From: Candidatus Baldrarchaeum yapensis
Lineage (GTDB): Archaea; Asgardarchaeota; Baldrarchaeia; Baldrarchaeales; Baldrarchaeaceae
Length of the DNA stretch: 64,000 nucleotides
Reading direction: 5' to 3'
NCBI GenBank assembly: GCA_016840465.1
Contig: JAEOSH010000005.1
Coordinates: forward strand, 1 to 64,000
The notes below the pieces were generated by a model. The model was not told the origin of the DNA and ran no database searches. It worked only from the letters and a program-made list of their open reading frames with translations. Numbering within the stretch: the first letter of the stretch is position 1; every line of letters starts with the position of its first letter. Of this stretch, positions 8,868 through 17,984 are shown piece by piece. The position numbers were made by a program, and so were the translations under genes.

Positions 8868-10964
8868 ATGGGGCTGCGGCCAGCAGAAATGGAAATTGTG
8901 AAAATAATTTGTCATAAGGATTATGAGCGGTCGATACTCTGCGCACTTCATGAACTTGGATGTGTAGAATTCATAGATGTCGAGCGAAAAGGGACGACAC
9001 GGGCCACAACGAGAGAGGAGAGCGAAATTCTTTCATCATTAGGGATTGTTTCTAGAATTATCGATTATCTCGGCCTCGAGAGGTATGAACCCGCGATAGA
9101 GAGAATAGAAATAGATGATAGGAAGTTGGAGAATATACTAAGATTCACAAAAGAGTTGCTGAACGAGGTTTCACCCATTGTTGACAAGCTTAGAGAGGAG
9201 GAAGAAAAGCTCATCAGAGAGAAGAACGAATGGGAAACTATGAAAAAGATTGCCGAGCAACTTGCTCCATTAAGGGTAAGACTCGAACACCTAGGTGCGG
9301 GGAAGTATTTCTTCACTGTGGCAGGAGTTGTTAAAACTGCTAGGGTTCGAAGACTTGAGTGGAATATAAGAGAGGCTACTGATGGCGCTTATGTTTTCTT
9401 TGAACACCCAATAGGAAAGGAGGAAAGTGTCGTAATAATAGGATCATTATTGGAGTACTCGGATGTCATAAGGAGAGTACTCTTCGCATTCGACTTTGAT
9501 GAGTTCAAAATTCCGGTGAACATCCAAGGGTCGGCGGAGCAAATAGTTGAGGAAGCTAACAAGAGAATTTTGGAAATAGAGGGGGATCTTGAGAAAATCA
9601 ACGAAGAGAGGGCCAAAATTGCCGAAAAGTATAGAGTTAAGCTTCTTGCGTTGGAAGAGATATTAAAACTCGAGAGAGATAGAATAGAGATTAGGCAGAA
9701 ATTCAGGGAAACTGCCGATACTGTTGAAATGTGGGGATGGGTACCGAGGAAGTATAGGAAGACCGTAGAGGAGGCGGTAGAGAGGGCAAGTGATGGAACT
9801 GCATATATAAAGTTTGAAGAACCAGATTTTCCGCCTGAGGAGTTTCCCACATATCTTGAGAATCCAAATGTCGTGAAACCATGCGAGAGATTGGTAAAAG
9901 CATATGGAGTTCCAAGATACGAGGAAATAGATCCCTCGCGGATAATAGCAATAACATTCCCGATAATATTTGGAATAATGTTTGCCGATGTTGGACATGG
10001 TGCTATACTTACGTTATTGGGACTTGCAGGCATATTAATGAAACCAATACCAAAACCTAAGGGTATCGTGGACGAAATCATGGAATATATAAGGAAAGGA
10101 GGAGTACTACTCCTTACATGCGGAATTTCATCCGTTATTTGGGGGTTCATCTTTGGAACTTTCTTTGGCATTCCAGGGTTCTTTAAACCGATATGGTTCT
10201 CCCCAGAGGCCGAAATGACAGAATTCGGCGTAGGTGGAAGGTTCTTACTACTAGAACTTGCAATAGTTATCGGAGTACTACACATATCTTCTGGAATACT
10301 GATTGCAGTCATCCAGAAATTGAGGCATGGAGAGTACGGGGAGGCGCTTCTCGGAAGATTTCCATTGCTGATAATCTACTGGTCGGCATCAATACTCGTG
10401 TTTAGCCGAGGCATAGGATTGAACTTTATGCTTTGGTTCCAACCGATAAGTGGAGAGTTTGACATTGCATTAATACCATTCCTGAAGTTCGCTGTCCCAA
10501 ACGCTATGTACTTGAGCATCTTCGGGATCATCGTGCCGCTGTTGCTGGTGCTTACATACTACGGAAGGCACGGTATGGAAGGAGTATCGGAGGCAATAGA
10601 CTTTCTATTGAGTCTGTTGAGCCATACTGTAAGTTATGCTCGAATATTTGCGCTCAACCTCATACATGGAGTACTTTCACAAATTTGTGCAACGATGATT
10701 CCAGGATTCTGGATATACGTACATACCTATATTCCTGTGCATGGCCATTACGGAATTCAGGTGAGTATCGTAGGAATAATTGCAGGAACGCTAATAATAT
10801 TGATGTTAGAGGCACTAATAGCGTTCCTTCACACGCTCCGACTCCACTGGGTCGAGTGGTTCTCGAAATTCTACATCGGAGAAGGAAAGGAATTCTTGCC
10901 ATTCAAGTCTGAGCGTCTGTTCACAATTCCAACATACATTTCTGCACTACCAATTCGTAGATAA
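8868..10964 (+). CDS. atpI: A-type ATP synthase subunit I (a subunit)
   Basis: A 698-residue protein from the ATG at 8868, which follows GAGAGG. The N-terminal half is charged, coiled-coil-rich and soluble; the C-terminal half has about seven membrane helices starting at FPIIFGIMFADVGHG. The arginine required for ion transfer is in SHTVSYARIFALN (about R592). It is the stator and ion half-channel subunit next to the K ring. Its length agrees with archaeal AtpI. It heads a small operon of membrane-sector genes. Confidence 0.96.
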   Translation: MGLRPAEMEIVKIICHKDYERSILCALHELGCVEFIDVERKGTTRATTREESEILSSLGIVSRIIDYLGLERYEPAIERIEIDDRKLENILRFTKELLNEVSPIVDKLREEEEKLIREKNEWETMKKIAEQLAPLRVRLEHLGAGKYFFTVAGVVKTARVRRLEWNIREATDGAYVFFEHPIGKEESVVIIGSLLEYSDVIRRVLFAFDFDEFKIPVNIQGSAEQIVEEANKRILEIEGDLEKINEERAKIAEKYRVKLLALEEILKLERDRIEIRQKFRETADTVEMWGWVPRKYRKTVEEAVERASDGTAYIKFEEPDFPPEEFPTYLENPNVVKPCERLVKAYGVPRYEEIDPSRIIAITFPIIFGIMFADVGHGAILTLLGLAGILMKPIPKPKGIVDEIMEYIRKGGVLLLTCGISSVIWGFIFGTFFGIPGFFKPIWFSPEAEMTEFGVGGRFLLLELAIVIGVLHISSGILIAVIQKLRHGEYGEALLGRFPLLIIYWSASILVFSRGIGLNFMLWFQPISGEFDIALIPFLKFAVPNAMYLSIFGIIVPLLLVLTYYGRHGMEGVSEAIDFLLSLLSHTVSYARIFALNLIHGVLSQICATMIPGFWIYVHTYIPVHGHYGIQVSIVGIIAGTLIILMLEALIAFLHTLRLHWVEWFSKFYIGEGKEFLPFKSERLFTIPTYISALPIRR

Positions 10965-11010
10965 CAATTAGGTATTTATTCCAAGGTAGGCAATAATGTA
11001 GGGAGCGCTG

Positions 11011-11268
11011 ATGAGTAGAGAAGATGCATGGGCAAATGCAGCTAAGTGGATGGGCTGGGGGCTGGGATTGCCGATTATGGTATTCGTGGGAGCATATATT
11101 GGGCATGTCATTGGGTCACAATACGGGAAGATGTACGAAGCAATAGGCATCATAGTGGGAGCATTATTAGGGTTTTTTGTCGGAGTTTATGACATCCTCA
11201 TGACGGCGAAAATCATAGAGAGAAAGAAGAAAGGAAGGACTCACCGGAGTAAAAGCAATACTCAGTAG
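11011..11268 (+). CDS. Small AtpZ-like two-helix membrane protein in the ATPase operon
   Basis: An 85-residue protein with two hydrophobic hairpin segments (about residues 14-34 and 40-62) and a basic C-terminal tail rich in K and R. Glycine-rich helices and the pattern GAYIGHVIGSQYG...GIIVGALLGFFVGVYDIL resemble AtpZ/AtpI-type accessory proteins of F-type ATPase operons. Its position between subunits I and C suggests a role in ring assembly or ion handling. The similarity is judged by eye, so the function is inferred. Confidence 0.7.
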   Translation: MSREDAWANAAKWMGWGLGLPIMVFVGAYIGHVIGSQYGKMYEAIGIIVGALLGFFVGVYDILMTAKIIERKKKGRTHRSKSNTQ

Positions 11269-11280
11269 GAGGTAAGGGTC

Positions 11281-12345
11281 ATGTTAAGGGAACCTTTCTC
11301 TTATTCTTTTATAAATGCCTGGATAAGAGCAATAATGTCGAGATTTGTGACGATAGGCGACTTTGAGAGAGCTATTTCAGCTACAACTTTTGAAGAGGCA
11401 TTCAGGCTAATAGCTGCCACTACATACGCGAATGTGCTTTCTGACATCTCACCTGAGAAAATACTGACGTTTGAGGAGGTTGATACGAGGCTAAGCAAGC
11501 ATTTCATAGACACATTTGTGAGAATACTGAGACTCGTTCCAAAGCGGGCAGAAGACTTCTTGATGACTTATTTCAAGAAATTCGAATTTTCTAATCTTAA
11601 GGTGGTGCTACGAGCGAAGCATGCGAGACTTTCCAGAGAAGAAACCATGAAGTACCTTCTTCCGACATCGGAGGTAGAGTTTCACCTATTGGAAACCTAC
11701 ATGGACACCGCTGATATCGAATCTCTTATAGAACATATTCCTTATAGGGCTGTAAGAAAAGCACTCCAAGATGCATTACCGAGTTATAAGGAACTTGGAA
11801 ATACGGTGCCCCTTGAGGTCGCATTGGATAAATTGTTCTTCTCAATGATATGGGATAAGATCGATAAGCTTTCAGGAATTGACAGAAAGGAAGCCATGAG
11901 GCATATAGGGCTGGAGGCAGATCTTCAAAACATAATGACCATTTTGCGGTGTAAAGCCCTAAACATAGATCAGAACGTATTAAGACAATTTATCTTGCCA
12001 TCTCGATATCATTTTGGAGAGCAAATACAGAGGAGATGCATATTAGCAACGACTATAGAGGATGTGCTCTATGTGTTACTTAACACGTACTATAAAGATC
12101 TGATTTCTCGAGTTAAGGATACTTACGAAAAATACAAAAACATAACCAATGCGGAACGGCTTATAGAACAATACAAGGCACACGAGTATCATAGGACGTT
12201 CATAGGATACCCATTCCACATTGGAACAATCCTATCGTTCTTTAATTTGAAATTTTATGAAACAAGAAACGTACGTATAACCTTACTAGGAAAATTTGAG
12301 GGGGTTGCTCCTGAAAGGTTACGAAATCTTTTAATAATATTTTGA
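11281..12345 (+). CDS. atpC: A-type ATP synthase subunit C (vATP-synt_AC39, d-like)
   Basis: A 354-residue helical protein of the AC39/subunit d family, recognisable by YSFINAWIRAIMSRFVT near the N-terminus and by TIEDVLYVLLNTYY and YPFHIGTILSFFNLKFYETRN near the end. It links the central stalk to the K ring. It follows the AtpZ-like gene by 12 bases; GGAGGTAAGGGTC precedes the ATG. Length is normal for the family. Confidence 0.93.
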   Translation: MLREPFSYSFINAWIRAIMSRFVTIGDFERAISATTFEEAFRLIAATTYANVLSDISPEKILTFEEVDTRLSKHFIDTFVRILRLVPKRAEDFLMTYFKKFEFSNLKVVLRAKHARLSREETMKYLLPTSEVEFHLLETYMDTADIESLIEHIPYRAVRKALQDALPSYKELGNTVPLEVALDKLFFSMIWDKIDKLSGIDRKEAMRHIGLEADLQNIMTILRCKALNIDQNVLRQFILPSRYHFGEQIQRRCILATTIEDVLYVLLNTYYKDLISRVKDTYEKYKNITNAERLIEQYKAHEYHRTFIGYPFHIGTILSFFNLKFYETRNVRITLLGKFEGVAPERLRNLLIIF

Positions 12346-12373
12346 GGAGAAATGACAAAGGAGGGATGGCGAA

Positions 12374-12766
12374 ATGGACGCCCGGAAAAAATTCATTCTT
12401 ACACAAATGTTCTTCGTTGCAAGTGTGGTACTCATAATACTTTTCATGGTGCTGGTGCCTGTCGCAACCGCGAATTCAGGTTCTACGCAGGCCGTCAAAA
12501 CAGCCGAGGAACAAACCACTACTGTGGAGATGAAAATTGATGTGGGACTTTTAGCACTTGGTGCGGGTATCGCCGTTGGGCTAGCGGGTTTGGGCGCAGG
12601 CCTTGGAATGGGAGCCGCGGGATCTGCAGCAATGGGGGCTATCGCAGAGAGACCTGAGATTTTCGGTAGGACAATGATCTACATAGTGTTCATAGAAGCT
12701 ATTGCAATATACGGCCTTGTGATTGGATTCTTACTGTGCTTCGCAATTACGGGATTAATCCCTTAA
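12374..12766 (+). CDS. atpK: A-type ATP synthase proteolipid subunit K (c subunit)
   Basis: A 130-residue proteolipid. Residues 1-34 look like a signal peptide or extra helix, then a linker rich in T and E, then one c-subunit hairpin: [18 protein letters not shown] and [19 protein letters not shown]. The ion-binding glutamate is about E108. A single hairpin implies a standard two-helix c subunit; no Q/T/S sodium motif is obvious, so proton coupling is likely but not proven. The genes for A, B, D, E, F and H do not follow. Confidence 0.94.
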   Translation: MDARKKFILTQMFFVASVVLIILFMVLVPVATANSGSTQAVKTAEEQTTTVEMKIDVGLLALGAGIAVGLAGLGAGLGMGAAGSAAMGAIAERPEIFGRTMIYIVFIEAIAIYGLVIGFLLCFAITGLIP

Positions 12767-12813
12767 TTGTCAGAAGCGACATCCCATTTTCTTCATTTTT
12801 CTTCTTAGCAGGG

Positions 12814-13902
12814 ATGGTAGTAATGAGGGAAGAAGTAACTTTTTTAATAGAATTTCTCAAAGCTTATAGTCCAACGGGAAATGTAGAAAAGGCTGTTAAA
12901 GTTTTTTGCAATGAGGCCTTAAAATTAGGATTCGTACCAGAAATGGATTCTCTTGGCAATGTCATATGTGAAATAGGACAGGGGAACAGTGTTATTCTCC
13001 TATGTGGGCATATAGACACCGTGGAAAAGGAAATTCCTGTGACTGTGAGGGGTAATATTATCTCTGGACGTGGAGCTGTTGATGCGAAATCTTCTCTCGC
13101 GGCAATGTTGTATGCTATGAGAAAGGTGAGACCGCTAGTTGAGAAAAATAAGAGTTTTAAAGTTGTACTTGCCGGAGTGATAGACGAGGAAGGGTCTTCT
13201 GAGGGTGTGAGAGAGATCATCAAGAGATTTCGAAGCATTGATGTTGCGGTTGTTGGAGAGCCTACAAGAACCTATGGAATTGCAATCTCATATCGAGGGA
13301 GGATTTTCTTTAGAGTTCACGCACATGGTACACGAGCGCACATCAGTGCGTATAGGAAGTTCGGAAACCCCATTGAACGTATTATGGAGTTTTGGAGTAA
13401 TTTAAGCAAGTATTTGAGGAACAAATATCGCGGAGAGATCATTGGAGGGCCTGTAAAGATAGAGGGGGGATGCTTTGATAACGTTTTGCCCGAGAGTTGC
13501 GATATGGCAGTAGATTTAAGGATCCCGCCAGCATTGGACGTTCACGAGTTGTTAGACAATATTCGCAATCTTGCAAGTACTACTAATGTACTAATAGAGA
13601 ATCTTTCATTTGTGCCTCCCTTTGAAACTTCACCGGATAACCCTATCGTGGCAAGTTTCTTGAATGCTATTAGGAGGATACTTAAAAGAGATCCTGTTAT
13701 TTTGAGAAAAAGTGGTACTTGCGATGCCAATATCATCGCTTCACAGTTAAAAATCCCCGTGGTTGTATACGGGCCGGGCAATCCGCGGCTAAGCCATACG
13801 GATATTGAGAGAATTTCGATAGAAGAGTACCTCTTATCAATTGAGGTGCTGAGCGCCGCAATATCCGAGTATATTGAGAAAAACGCGCGGAAAAGCACAT
13901 AA
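12814..13902 (+). CDS. M20 family zinc hydrolase, LysK/ArgE-like
   Basis: A 362-residue M20 metallohydrolase. Metal and catalytic motifs are visible: LLCGHIDTV, GRGAVDAKSSLAAM, DEEGSS (catalytic and metal glutamates), VGEPT, and the C-terminal SHTDIERISIEEY. The closest archaeal group by eye is [LysW]-lysine/ornithine hydrolase LysK, which ends lysine or arginine biosynthesis. No LysW or related genes are adjacent, so another amide substrate is possible. The start is ATG 12814 or 12823; an earlier in-frame start at 12736 would overlap the K subunit gene. Confidence 0.8.
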   Translation: MVVMREEVTFLIEFLKAYSPTGNVEKAVKVFCNEALKLGFVPEMDSLGNVICEIGQGNSVILLCGHIDTVEKEIPVTVRGNIISGRGAVDAKSSLAAMLYAMRKVRPLVEKNKSFKVVLAGVIDEEGSSEGVREIIKRFRSIDVAVVGEPTRTYGIAISYRGRIFFRVHAHGTRAHISAYRKFGNPIERIMEFWSNLSKYLRNKYRGEIIGGPVKIEGGCFDNVLPESCDMAVDLRIPPALDVHELLDNIRNLASTTNVLIENLSFVPPFETSPDNPIVASFLNAIRRILKRDPVILRKSGTCDANIIASQLKIPVVVYGPGNPRLSHTDIERISIEEYLLSIEVLSAAISEYIEKNARKST

Positions 13903-13914
13903 ATCAAAAATAAT

Positions 13915-14000
13915 GGGGAAGGGGAGCGCACACGGGGAGCCGCCCGTATCACATCCTCTGGGCCGCCACTCCTTCATTGTTCGGACGGGCCTTTACGGCA
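13915..14000. other. GC-rich island, possible noncoding RNA
   Basis: This stretch is much richer in G and C than its surroundings. It can fold with GCCG (13940-13943) plus CCCGT against ACGGG plus CGGC (13995-13998), leaving a bulge on the 3' side. Known families tested by eye (tRNA, C/D, H/ACA with terminal ACA, 5S) do not fit. It could also be the 3' end of the M20 mRNA. Strand unknown. Confidence 0.3.
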
Positions 14001-14723
14001 AAATATTTTCCCTCTCGCGTCTTTTAAAAATTTCTCTCCTAACAGATAACATTCAAAATTTCCCTTAAAGTTCTCATCAGTTAATTTTAGTATTTTTTTA
14101 TCGGTAGATTTTCTGAATGAACGAGACGCTTTTCACGTGGAGTGTTCATCTACCGTCACAAAAGATACCCAGAGTTTTTTGGTATTTGCTCGATATGATC
14201 ATCATTTTTGGTTTTCTAGGATCTTGAATGCGAGAGTATAACTTGTGGTTTTCAAAGGGGATTTATGTTAATCCATGACATCTGATGTTTATTTAGCCCG
14301 CGTTCGAGGAGTTTTTCGGGCGTCTAGAAATTCGTCTTTATTGTCCTTTTAATTTTTATCGTATATTAGGTTCGATATTTAACAAGTAGTGAGTACTTGG
14401 AAAATCTCACTTTTGAATTGTTCATATTCGTGATTCCTCTTTTTTGATTCGCAAATGTATTCTCTGATGATTATTAGGGAGAGAACTTTCATAATTGTGC
14501 ACATCAGAATCATGTTTTTCTTAAATATAATAAGAGTCGTGAAAGTGGCGCAAATTTTGCTTTTTAGTACCATTAATGCCTCATAAGTGGTCAAAAACGT
14601 ATGAGTGATTCAATCTACCATTATTATGCTACCCGAGCAATTTGCAACATCAGATAATTGTAGTATCGATTTCTGAGATAGGAACTTAGGGGGTTTACTA
14701 AGTTCATTGATACGTATGGTTAG
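14001..14723. other. Long AT-rich intergenic stretch
   Basis: About 720 bases with no convincing coding frame in either strand. A notable hairpin occurs at 14102-14155: CGGTAGA pairs with TCTACCG, and TGAAC with GTTCA after a 9-base bulge. A weaker one is at 14297-14321 (GCCCG against CGGGC). The remainder shows only T- and A-rich sequence. Confidence 0.4.
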
Positions 14724-14733
14724 CTTTAAAAAG
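14724..14733 (+). promoter_or_regulatory. Probable TATA box of the small winged-helix gene
   Basis: CTTTAAAAAG lies 62 bases before the ATG at 14786, predicting transcription from about 14753. A GGGGGT ribosome-binding site lies 8 bases before the ATG. Confidence 0.45.
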
Positions 14734-14785
14734 TATTGCCTAACATCCCTATTCTTAGAGAATAAGCAATTGGGGGTTCTAGAAT

Positions 14786-14959
14786 ATGGCAAAGGTGAAG
14801 GAGAAGATTCTAGAACTCCTCAAAGAGGGCCCTAAGACCGCCGAGGAGATAATCTCCTCGATCAGCGGCACAAAGCCAGGTGTCATCAAGGGACTACTTA
14901 CAAAGATGGCTAAGAAGGGAGAGATAAAGAAGGTCGACGATAAGTACTCCCTTCCATAG
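14786..14959 (+). CDS. 57-residue winged-helix DNA-binding protein
   Basis: A short gene of 57 residues, beginning MAKVKEKILELLKEGPKTA and ending DDKYSLP. The pattern of helix, helix-turn-helix (AEEIISSISGTKPGVIKGLLTKM, residues 19-41) and a short beta wing (KKGEIKKVDDKYSL) is a minimal winged-helix domain. Codon use is regular and more GC-rich than the flanks, and an in-frame stop ends it cleanly, so it looks real and well expressed. Abundant small winged-helix proteins of this type in archaea may act as chromatin or regulatory factors; the specific role is unknown. Confidence 0.8.
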   Translation: MAKVKEKILELLKEGPKTAEEIISSISGTKPGVIKGLLTKMAKKGEIKKVDDKYSLP

Positions 14960-15007
14960 CGGCGCCGATACTATAGAGCCTCCAACACGCTCTCAAAAAT
15001 TTATTTT

Positions 15008-15898
15008 TTATTCCTCTATTTCTTCGACTTCCTCGATTTCGTAAAATTTCATTATCTGGAGCTCACTGTCCTTGAAGTAACCCTTTAATATGACTCGCTT
15101 TCCGGCAAGCCCTTCCTGTGGAGGATCGCCGAAGAACACCGCAGGGTACGTACCACTGTCGTCCGCAACAAAATAGTGATACACCTTGCGCATTTCCGGC
15201 TGATCTATTGGTCCATGGACCGAACATAGCCACTCAGAATCCGTCATATCCAGACTCCTCTTACAGTAAGGGCATGAAGGATACTCCATTATTTCCTCTT
15301 CAAGTATCAGAACGGATACTATAAATGCTCCACGTGCTTGTGTCATGCTTTTGAGGTTTTCGGCCCATGCTGGTTTCAATTGCAGTATTGGTGGCAACTC
15401 TTCCTCATCTAACTCCGTAATTTTTGACCTTTCTGTGACCCTTAATAGAGTTCTCCCCCTCACACTAGTTAGTGTGTAATTTTCGATAAGCACGGGCTTC
15501 TCCTCAAGTTGTCTTACTTTTTCTACGTTTTCCGCACCGAAGACTACACACCAGAGCCTTTCGTCCTCATTTACTAAGACGAAAATGCAGTAAGGGGTCT
15601 CTTCACCTCTGCTTCTCGTTATTCTTACGGGCCCCACCTCTAGGATTCTTCCCTTCTTCGGCTCTACGAGTATCGATGATACGTCTGCTCCGAGTTCTTT
15701 CGCCACAACTATTGCCAGTGCTCTTATATTTGCTTTCCAGTTCAATCTCCTCGCAAGCCTCGTAACTCTATCGAAGAATTCCTCTTTGGATATCGGAATC
15801 TGATCCTTGATTTTCTCCCATATTTCCTCGAGAATCAAAGACCGTGACAATACTTTAGCACCTCTTCTGAATGTTCCCTCAAGCATTTTGAGCCACAT
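15008..15898 (-). CDS. RPA-like single-stranded DNA-binding protein with zinc finger
   Basis: A 296-residue protein. The N-terminal 70 residues are helical. A central OB-fold-like region (about 85-170) follows, then a zinc finger CPYCKRSL...WLCSVHG within a second OB-like region. This layout matches archaeal replication protein A homologues, which coat single-stranded DNA in replication and repair. The acidic tail (EIEEVEEIEE) is typical of partner-binding ends. The start ATG 15898 is likely; ATG 15886 is an alternative. It stands alone on the minus strand. Confidence 0.8.
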   Translation of the reverse strand: MWLKMLEGTFRRGAKVLSRSLILEEIWEKIKDQIPISKEEFFDRVTRLARRLNWKANIRALAIVVAKELGADVSSILVEPKKGRILEVGPVRITRSRGEETPYCIFVLVNEDERLWCVVFGAENVEKVRQLEEKPVLIENYTLTSVRGRTLLRVTERSKITELDEEELPPILQLKPAWAENLKSMTQARGAFIVSVLILEEEIMEYPSCPYCKRSLDMTDSEWLCSVHGPIDQPEMRKVYHYFVADDSGTYPAVFFGDPPQEGLAGKRVILKGYFKDSELQIMKFYEIEEVEEIEE

Positions 15899-16028
15899 GA
15901 CGTCTTTTTAGTAATTAATTTCCAAAGATTCTAATAAAGCTTGCTGGATTCCCCGTCCACATGTAACGATACTCATGCTAGCTTTCATTAATACGTGATT
16001 TTGCGGTAGGCTAAGAACTTCTCCTTCC

Positions 16029-16859
16029 TTAAGAATTAGAATGCTGATTTGTAGAGATGGGCAGTACCCTAGGGTAAAAGATGCACGAGAGGATTAAAGC
16101 AATAAAGCCTAAAAGGCCCTCCTCTGGTCCGAAGGTCCGTCCCACGAACCACCATGGAAGATCGCCTTTGACGATAAAAATACTACAAAGAGATATCCCG
16201 CTGATTGGGAAGCCAAATACACAACCCTCGGAAGCGTTCCATCCAATATGAAACCCTATTGCCGAGAGCAGAGTTCCTGTCTTCAACCTAAGTGTTGCAA
16301 GAAAAATGCCTGCCATTAATAGGAAGAAAAACGCAGTAACTGAAAAACCGGGATTGTTTATGTGCAGAAGCGCGAAAGCTACACTTGATGCGATTATTGC
16401 GAGTGTTTTCCCCATTTTCATTACATTTTTGAGGAAGTATCCTCTTATTACGAGTTCTTCGCCGATGCTTCCGAGAAGAACTGCCAAAAATGAGCAAAAA
16501 ATGTTGCAATCGACTGATAACAGGAGATGAATACTTACGTTAAAAAGTAATATAAATACGGAAATTGTTGCTGAAAAAGAAATGAATGCAAGCAATATTC
16601 CCCTTATGAGGGCACTAACTACTACTCGTTTATTGATTTGCCCCAATACAACGGCCATATTTTCTCCGTCTAATAGCTTATTGAAAAGTACCACAAGTAA
16701 GATCGCGCTAAGAAGCGATGCCATGTTCATGAACAGCAAGGTTCTAATATTTGCAATTACAACCATGACGAAAGTAAGCAGTATCCACAACATGAGAACA
16801 AGCAACGCCTTCACTAGTGAGGCAAACTCGGCTCTCGAAGGTACCTCATTAAATATCAT
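16029..16859 (-). CDS. CPBP (CAAX-like) intramembrane metalloprotease
   Basis: A 276-residue membrane protein with about eight helices. The three CPBP motifs are present: GEELVIRGYFL (EExxxR), ALLHINNPG (FxxxH-like) and HIGWNASEG (HxxxN). The family includes Rce1 prenyl-protein proteases and self-immunity proteins. Its start overlaps the end of the HD hydrolase gene by 11 bases, so the two are co-transcribed. The substrate is unknown. Confidence 0.85.
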   Translation of the reverse strand: MIFNEVPSRAEFASLVKALLVLMLWILLTFVMVVIANIRTLLFMNMASLLSAILLVVLFNKLLDGENMAVVLGQINKRVVVSALIRGILLAFISFSATISVFILLFNVSIHLLLSVDCNIFCSFLAVLLGSIGEELVIRGYFLKNVMKMGKTLAIIASSVAFALLHINNPGFSVTAFFFLLMAGIFLATLRLKTGTLLSAIGFHIGWNASEGCVFGFPISGISLCSIFIVKGDLPWWFVGRTFGPEEGLLGFIALILSCIFYPRVLPISTNQHSNS

Positions 16860-17460
16860 TACATGAAATCTCCTTCTTTAGTTCTTCTAAATACTTTAGC
16901 AGGAAATTGTGCCTTTTTTCTGCAATCATTTTGGCCGTCTGCGTATACATTATATCCTTTAATTTCAGTAGTTTCTCGTAGAAGTGTCTTATGGAATCTG
17001 AGAGAGTTCTCCCCAAGTAACCCCCGTACATGAAAGTTCTCGCCACACCTATTGCTCCCAATGCGTCCAGTTTATCCGCATCAGAAAGTATCTTTGCCTC
17101 TAGGGTTTTCGGTTCCTCCTTCCTCCTATATCTATGTGCTCTTATCGCATGAACTACTTGCTCTATTTTCTCATTAGGTACTCCCAATTCCATGAGAACT
17201 TGACGTGCAATTCTCACAGAAGCTTCTTCATGAGGTGTTCCATGTTCTAGTTCTTCTTTAATTCCAACATCATGTAAGAGCGCTGCCAGTTCCAATACAA
17301 ATATGTCTCCGCCTTCTCTTTCTGATATTTTCCTACATAGTTCTCTTACTCGTTCAACATGCTCAAAATCGTGTCCCGCTACGCCATCCCTTAGTATTTC
17401 CCGCACAAATTCTTCTACCTTCTCTAGAATCGTTTTCTCGCTATCTTCAGAAGGTGACAT
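16849..17460 (-). CDS. HD-domain phosphohydrolase
   Basis: A 203-residue HD protein. Metal ligands: H in GHDFEHVERV, HD in ALLHDVG, and D in ILSDADKLDALG. This arrangement matches YedJ/YpgQ-type HD hydrolases acting on nucleotides or other phosphates. The start ATG at 17460 is preceded by GAGAGGGG, a strong site; an upstream ATG at 17493 lacks one. The downstream CPBP gene overlaps it. The substrate cannot be inferred. Confidence 0.85.
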   Translation of the reverse strand: MSPSEDSEKTILEKVEEFVREILRDGVAGHDFEHVERVRELCRKISEREGGDIFVLELAALLHDVGIKEELEHGTPHEEASVRIARQVLMELGVPNEKIEQVVHAIRAHRYRRKEEPKTLEAKILSDADKLDALGAIGVARTFMYGGYLGRTLSDSIRHFYEKLLKLKDIMYTQTAKMIAEKRHNFLLKYLEELKKEISCNDI

Positions 17461-17540
17461 AGGAATCCCCTCTCGTACTGAGGGGAATTGCATGTAGATG
17501 CTCTGTGAATAGTTTACTCACAAGAGCTCTTACGCTTTTC

Positions 17541-17984
17541 TCACTTTAATCTTCGAAGAGCTACACAACAATCTACAGCGAGCACACCACGTATCTCCAT
17601 TATCTTATCGATGACCTCACGTAAGTGATCCAGATCCCGCGCTTCAACTATACAGATAATCCCACACTTTCCTGTGGCTTCCCAAGCGCGCACAACCTCT
17701 TCCATTTCTCTTATTGCATTTGTTATTGCATTTATTTGCCTGATACTCGGTGATATAGTAACTATTGCTGTCACCGAACGACCCATTTTCTTAGGATTCA
17801 AAACTATTGTGAATCTCTCTATTATTTCATCTCTAATCAGCCTTTCGATTCTCTTACGTACCGCGGAGGGGGATAGACCAAGCTTTTCTCCTATCTCCGT
17901 ATAACTCATCCGTGCGTTCTGTGAAAGTAGCGATAGAATTTTCTTGTCCACCTCATCAAGGTACTTTACCAATTCTATCACCAT
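17541..17984 (-). CDS. Lrp/AsnC family transcription regulator
   Basis: A 147-residue protein with an N-terminal helix-turn-helix (LDEVDKKILSLLSQNARMSY, then TEIGEKLGLSPSAVRKRI) and a C-terminal RAM/ligand-binding domain ending in VDCCVALRRLK. Such proteins form dimers and octamers and sense amino acids in archaea. It is a single-gene transcript on the minus strand; no amino acid gene next to it points to a target. Confidence 0.92.
   Translation of the reverse strand: MVIELVKYLDEVDKKILSLLSQNARMSYTEIGEKLGLSPSAVRKRIERLIRDEIIERFTIVLNPKKMGRSVTAIVTISPSIRQINAITNAIREMEEVVRAWEATGKCGIICIVEARDLDHLREVIDKIMEIRGVLAVDCCVALRRLK

Noticed and set aside
9389-10312. 307-codon minus-strand frame inside atpI
   Set aside because: It is antisense to the strongly conserved ATPase I subunit; serine- and isoleucine-rich composition is typical of antisense shadows.
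13874-14068. 64-codon plus frame over the GC-rich island
   Set aside because: It overlaps the end of the M20 gene, has no ribosome-binding site and no recognisable features.
15899-16028. Short minus-strand frame (about 25 codons from ATG, starting MKASMSIVTCGRG) between the CPBP and RPA-like genes
   Set aside because: Too short, no ribosome-binding site, no motif; probably chance.
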